Shown here: positions 60,610 through 64,000 of the stretch, piece after piece
Layout: every line of letters begins with the position of its first letter
Position numbering within the stretch: the stretch's first letter is position 1
The notes under the pieces: generated by a model
What the model was told of the DNA's origin: nothing
Seen by the model: the letters and a program-made list of their open reading frames with translations, nothing else
The model's database searches: none
NCBI GenBank assembly: GCA_023105745.1
Contig: JALGQZ010000014.1
Location: 4,621,888-4,685,887, forward strand
Reading direction: 5' to 3'
Origin: Austropuccinia psidii
Lineage: Eukaryota; Basidiomycota; Pucciniomycetes; Pucciniales; Sphaerophragmiaceae
Length of the DNA stretch: 64,000 nt
Program-made: the position numbers and the translations under genes

Positions 60610-63600
60610 TTGTAAACCACTCTAGAATCAGTAGTCCTAGTAATAGAAACATTACCCCCACTCAGACTGAAAATAACATTATCACATCTGAGAGTAACAT
60701 CAACAGTGACACACTGTGGTTACAAATGTCCCAATATGCTGAGCAATCTGCAAAGCAGGCTACAGAATTTGCAGCTGCCCAAGAAAGGATGAGAAAAACT
60801 CAAGCCTCATTGGAGCAGATAGTTAAAAACCTTCAGGAAGGATATGCTCAACTGAGCAAAGCCTCTGAAGAAACCAACAAGAGACTGAATCAAGTCTCTG
60901 AAGAACAACACCATAGTAGCAGGGACAGGGAGTGTCTGAACCAAGACATCAACAAATTGTTTGATGCCTACCATAGCTTAAAGCCCCAACCACAAGGCCA
61001 AGCTATGGAGAATCCATATCAACCAGATGACATCAAACCAGATGCCATGTTGTTGAATAAGGCAAGATCTCCATCACAATACCAGGATGGAGATAGCATG
61101 TCTTATTCAGAGAAGGAAGCCTTGAAACAGCTTCCTGAGGCCTCAAACTGGCCCAAATTCTCTGGATCAGGAGAATATGATCATATGGAACTCATAGATT
61201 ATATTGATGGACTCTTCATTGATGTACCAAGCATACCAGATTACTGGATTACTGCTAGACTGAATACTGCATTTAAAGGTCATGCAAGTATATGGTACAC
61301 TGAAATGAAAGAAATCCATGGCAGAAGAAATTGGCCATGGTGGAAGAGTCAAATAATCCAAAAGTACAGTAATGGAACTTGGATATGGCAAAAGACCATG
61401 TCATTTGAGAATGACAAATACTCTGTGGACAAAGATCCATATGAGTGGTGTCTTAGACAGTCTAAAAGACTTAAAGCCATTGATCCTCAGATGAACATCC
61501 AAATGAGGAATCACAAACTCCTGACACAACTGCCAGGAGAACTAGAGCATGCAGTAAAGTGCAGATGCAACCAAAATTGCACTCTAGATGATATAGCCAA
61601 TACCTTGCAAGACATAAGGAAAAGGACTAATATAGGGAAATTCACCCCATATAGAAGCAGTAGTTTCAAAGAGAAACAACCTTTCAGGGTGGAGTTTAAA
61701 GACAAACCCAGAGAAAAAGTGGCAGAAGTGGCAAAGAAGAAGAATTCTTGTCACAATTGTGGTTCAACAGACCACTATGCTAACAACTGTCCAAAGGCAA
61801 AGAAAAAAGTCTATGCCATAGAGAAAGTCCCTGAGGAAGAACCTCCAACAGAGGAATCTGAATCAGACTCTATGGGTGATGCCATCAGAGAACCATCTGA
61901 TGAGGATCAAGACCCAAGAGAGGAATTTCTAGTGGAATACCAAGAGGAAACCCCACTAGAAATCCAGGATATACAGTTGGAAGCAGGCATGCCACAAGAC
62001 ACTGCCAACAAAAACTTGTGTAAACATACACAAGATGCACAAACATTCCTGGTTACACCAACCAAAGGAATGGCATATATACATGGAACAGCCACAAAAA
62101 TGACTGTATGTATTGACAATGCTCAGCACCCACTGATCATTGACAGTGGAGCACACTGCTCCATAGTGACCAGAAATTATCTGGATAAACACTTCCCAAA
62201 CTGGGAAAAAGAACTCTTGCCCACCAGGGCAAAGAACTTTAAGAGTGCATCTGGAAAGATGACCTCTATTGGGACAATTATCAAAGAGATAATTATACCC
62301 CACAGAAAAGGTAATATCAGACTCAACCCAGAGTTTGTAGTGCTTGAATATGCCCACATCCAAGGGTTTTTACTGGGGACAGATTACCAGAGGATGTATG
62401 GCATAGATATTTACAATAGTAAAAATAGGCATATTACCATTGGTACTAACAAGGAAAAGAAATTTTCTCTTGATATATACCAGATATCTTCTCAGGACCC
62501 ACTGGAAGAACTTCTGAAAGAATTCAGAGAGGGACAGTTTAGCACTACCCTCACCAGTAAACAAAAGCTAAGTTTACTGAAGATGCTGAGGAAGAATAGA
62601 CCAGCATTTGCCATTGGTGAAGAACCATTAGGCAAGATCAAAGGCCATGATATAGAACTATATCTGGATGTGGAAAGGCCTTATCCACCCATGTTAAGGA
62701 GACCTCCTTACCCAGCAAGTCTGGAGACCAGGAAAGAGATTGAGAAACATATCAATGAACTCCTGGACATGGATGTCATTAGGAAGATTGGACATAATGA
62801 GATAGTGGAAATTACCACCCCTGTCCTAATCACCTGGCATGATGGCAAGTCTAGATTGTGTGGAGACTTCAGAGCCCTGAATAACTACACAAAAGCAGAC
62901 AGGTACCCTATACCAAGGATACCTCATGCCTTGGATAAACTGGCTAAAGCCAAATACATAACCAAGATGGATTGTATGAAAGGCTTCCACCAAAATGGAG
63001 TTAAACCAAACTCCATGAAGTTGCTCAGAATAATATGCCATATGGGCATATATGAGTACACCAGGATGCCATTTGGCATCAAAAATGCACCAGCCCACTT
63101 CCAAAGGATGATGGACACCATATTTCAGGAAGAAATAATGGAAGGCTGGATGGTAGTATATATTGATGATATCATTATATACTCAGAGACATGGGCAGAC
63201 CATGTACATTACATAGACAAAGTGCTAAGTAAATGTACACCCATCAATCTAAAAATTTCACTTAAAAAGTGTAATTTTGGCCAACAAGAGCTACTAGCTC
63301 TAGGACACAAAGTCTCAGGCCTTAGTCTGGCAATTGACCAGAACAAAGTAGCAGCAGTACTGCAAAAGCCAGTACCAAAGAGAATTAAAGAAATGCAATC
63401 TTTCCTTGGGTTTGCTAGCTACTATAGAAACCACATCAAAAACTTTGCCCACATAACTAGTAGCTTATACAAGTTATGCTCAAAGGATGTAGTTTTTGAA
63501 ATAACCAAGGAAAGGAGGGATGCATATGAGAGGATCAAATATGAACTCACAAATGCACCTGTGCTCATCTTGCCTGACTTTGAACTACCATTGAAGTTAT

Positions 63601-64000
63601 ACATAGATGCAGCATGCAGCCAAGGCTTAGGAGCAGCCCTTCACCAAAGACAAATTGTAGATGGTGAACCAAGAGAAGGTGTAATATGTTACATCTCCAG
63701 GCAGCTGAAAGATTCAGAAGCCAGGTATGGGGCCACCCAGACAGAATGTCTATGTCTAGTCTGGGCTCTAGAAAAACTCCATTACTATTTGGAGGGTGCA
63801 GTCTTTGAAGTCTACACAGACTGCACAGCCTTGAAGTCTTTACTAAACATGAAGACTACTAATAGACATATGCTGAGATGGCAAATAGCCATCCAGGAGT
63901 ATAGAGGGAACATGACCATCATATACAAGGAAGGCAAAAGCCATACCAATGCAGATGGCCTTAGCAGATGGCCACTGGACAATGTCAAAAGCAATCCAGC
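59889..64000 (+). CDS. Element D Gag-Pol polyprotein, 5' part (1370 codons to window edge)
   Basis: Open from ATG 59889 to the window end without a stop. Residues: low-complexity N-terminus overlapping the accessory frame (1-240); coiled-coil-like Gln/Glu-rich helices (275-350); capsid-type gag with [10 protein letters not shown] (430-570); CCHC knuckle C621/C624/H629/C634; acidic linker; protease Asp-Ser-Gly at 752-754; RT about 940-1200 with YIDD at 1091-1094; RNase H from about 1237. Integrase lies beyond the edge. The ATG is one base after the TGA (59885-59887) that ends the unspliced exon 1 frame, an arrangement that would allow reinitiation. Family members A and C have the same start. 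Confidence 0.93.
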   Translation, partial: MSPAYLRDLGFQRNQPEDRAGMSRTRRPERRHIGHSGGWQNNEGDNINLAIHTPIQQKPQTRGLERYGSSSSNPPTPQRFVSMEYGQQEVQPSNSLGRTGIKLPEDLSQRDRLQRPYGNHQGLESYQAAQTPGGKGTEDKGESSHYPSYRRTVNPDRAYSDSFRFTRSMPNQLSSGFTPFRNQQISGQESPFFTIPGSFQEKTRQQGQKQSLLQPEEEGVRPHDPEAVRFGKRSTQEPEVVVNHSRISSPSNRNITPTQTENNIITSESNINSDTLWLQMSQYAEQSAKQATEFAAAQERMRKTQASLEQIVKNLQEGYAQLSKASEETNKRLNQVSEEQHHSSRDRECLNQDINKLFDAYHSLKPQPQGQAMENPYQPDDIKPDAMLLNKARSPSQYQDGDSMSYSEKEALKQLPEASNWPKFSGSGEYDHMELIDYIDGLFIDVPSIPDYWITARLNTAFKGHASIWYTEMKEIHGRRNWPWWKSQIIQKYSNGTWIWQKTMSFENDKYSVDKDPYEWCLRQSKRLKAIDPQMNIQMRNHKLLTQLPGELEHAVKCRCNQNCTLDDIANTLQDIRKRTNIGKFTPYRSSSFKEKQPFRVEFKDKPREKVAEVAKKKNSCHNCGSTDHYANNCPKAKKKVYAIEKVPEEEPPTEESESDSMGDAIREPSDEDQDPREEFLVEYQEETPLEIQDIQLEAGMPQDTANKNLCKHTQDAQTFLVTPTKGMAYIHGTATKMTVCIDNAQHPLIIDSGAHCSIVTRNYLDKHFPNWEKELLPTRAKNFKSASGKMTSIGTIIKEIIIPHRKGNIRLNPEFVVLEYAHIQGFLLGTDYQRMYGIDIYNSKNRHITIGTNKEKKFSLDIYQISSQDPLEELLKEFREGQFSTTLTSKQKLSLLKMLRKNRPAFAIGEEPLGKIKGHDIELYLDVERPYPPMLRRPPYPASLETRKEIEKHINELLDMDVIRKIGHNEIVEITTPVLITWHDGKSRLCGDFRALNNYTKADRYPIPRIPHALDKLAKAKYITKMDCMKGFHQNGVKPNSMKLLRIICHMGIYEYTRMPFGIKNAPAHFQRMMDTIFQEEIMEGWMVVYIDDIIIYSETWADHVHYIDKVLSKCTPINLKISLKKCNFGQQELLALGHKVSGLSLAIDQNKVAAVLQKPVPKRIKEMQSFLGFASYYRNHIKNFAHITSSLYKLCSKDVVFEITKERRDAYERIKYELTNAPVLILPDFELPLKLYIDAACSQGLGAALHQRQIVDGEPREGVICYISRQLKDSEARYGATQTECLCLVWALEKLHYYLEGAVFEVYTDCTALKSLLNMKTTNRHMLRWQIAIQEYRGNMTIIYKEGKSHTNADGLSRWPLDNVKSNP

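Larger units (their letters stand above)
57528..64000 (+). mobile_element. Element D: Ty3/gypsy retrotransposon, family 1, cut by window edge
   Basis: Plus-strand family 1 element inserted into chromovirus G; the flank before the LTR is ACCAC (57523-57527). It has the 5' LTR, primer binding site, accessory gene and gag-pol to RNase H. No disabling mutation is visible in the 6.5 kb present, unlike A and C. Confidence 0.95.

Overview
The window is repeat-dense, AT-rich fungal DNA made almost entirely of nested LTR retrotransposons. Short GT-AG introns, chromodomain Ty3/gypsy elements, Ty1/copia remnants and protein sequences I recognise from memory point to a rust fungus, most likely Austropuccinia psidii (myrtle rust). 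I could not check this against a database. I see no host housekeeping gene, tRNA, rRNA or CRISPR array.

Layout, left to right. (1) 1-5656: element A, a decayed Ty3/gypsy copy of 'family 1' on the minus strand, cut by the window edge in the reverse transcriptase (RT); its 5' LTR is 4235-5656. (2) 5657-15397: element B, interrupted by A. It is a plus-strand Gag-protease polyprotein relic with no RT, RNase H or integrase, followed by a small ORF, a minus-strand intron-bearing gene, a tandem repeat, a polypurine tract and a putative 3' LTR. (3) 16116-26232: element E, complete and apparently intact, with 1840-bp LTRs that differ at one site I could find, GTCAT target duplications and a 1974-codon gag-pol. 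(4) 26323-28460: chromovirus LTR-like relic and unrecognised DNA. (5) 28461-40068: an old LTR on the plus strand, split by element C (29520-39202, family 1, minus strand, ATGAT duplications, mutated gag-pol). (6) 41406-43340: solo LTR of the same old family in the opposite orientation, with AAGGA duplications. (7) 43655-52524: LTR fragment, a copia RT fragment, and a longer copia relic (46447-52524) split by a 2184-bp solo LTR. (8) 52525-57527: element G, a minus-strand chromovirus relic (integrase, chromodomain, 3' LTR) carrying an antisense gene. (9) 57528-64000: element D, family 1, plus strand, open reading frames running off the right edge.

The most interesting signal is shared by the two gypsy families (E, and family 1 in A, C and D). 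An accessory protein is encoded by three exons upstream of and overlapping gag. Its start codon is split by the first intron (A|TG). The second intron contains the gag-pol start codon. Exon 3 is read in the +1 frame over the first 200-240 codons of gag-pol. The accessory proteins of the two families look homologous to each other. This predicts a splicing switch: unspliced RNA would give Gag-Pol and spliced RNA an accessory protein, a retrovirus-like logic. A second pattern is that two unrelated elements (B and G) both carry an antisense intron-bearing gene between the polyprotein and the 3' LTR.
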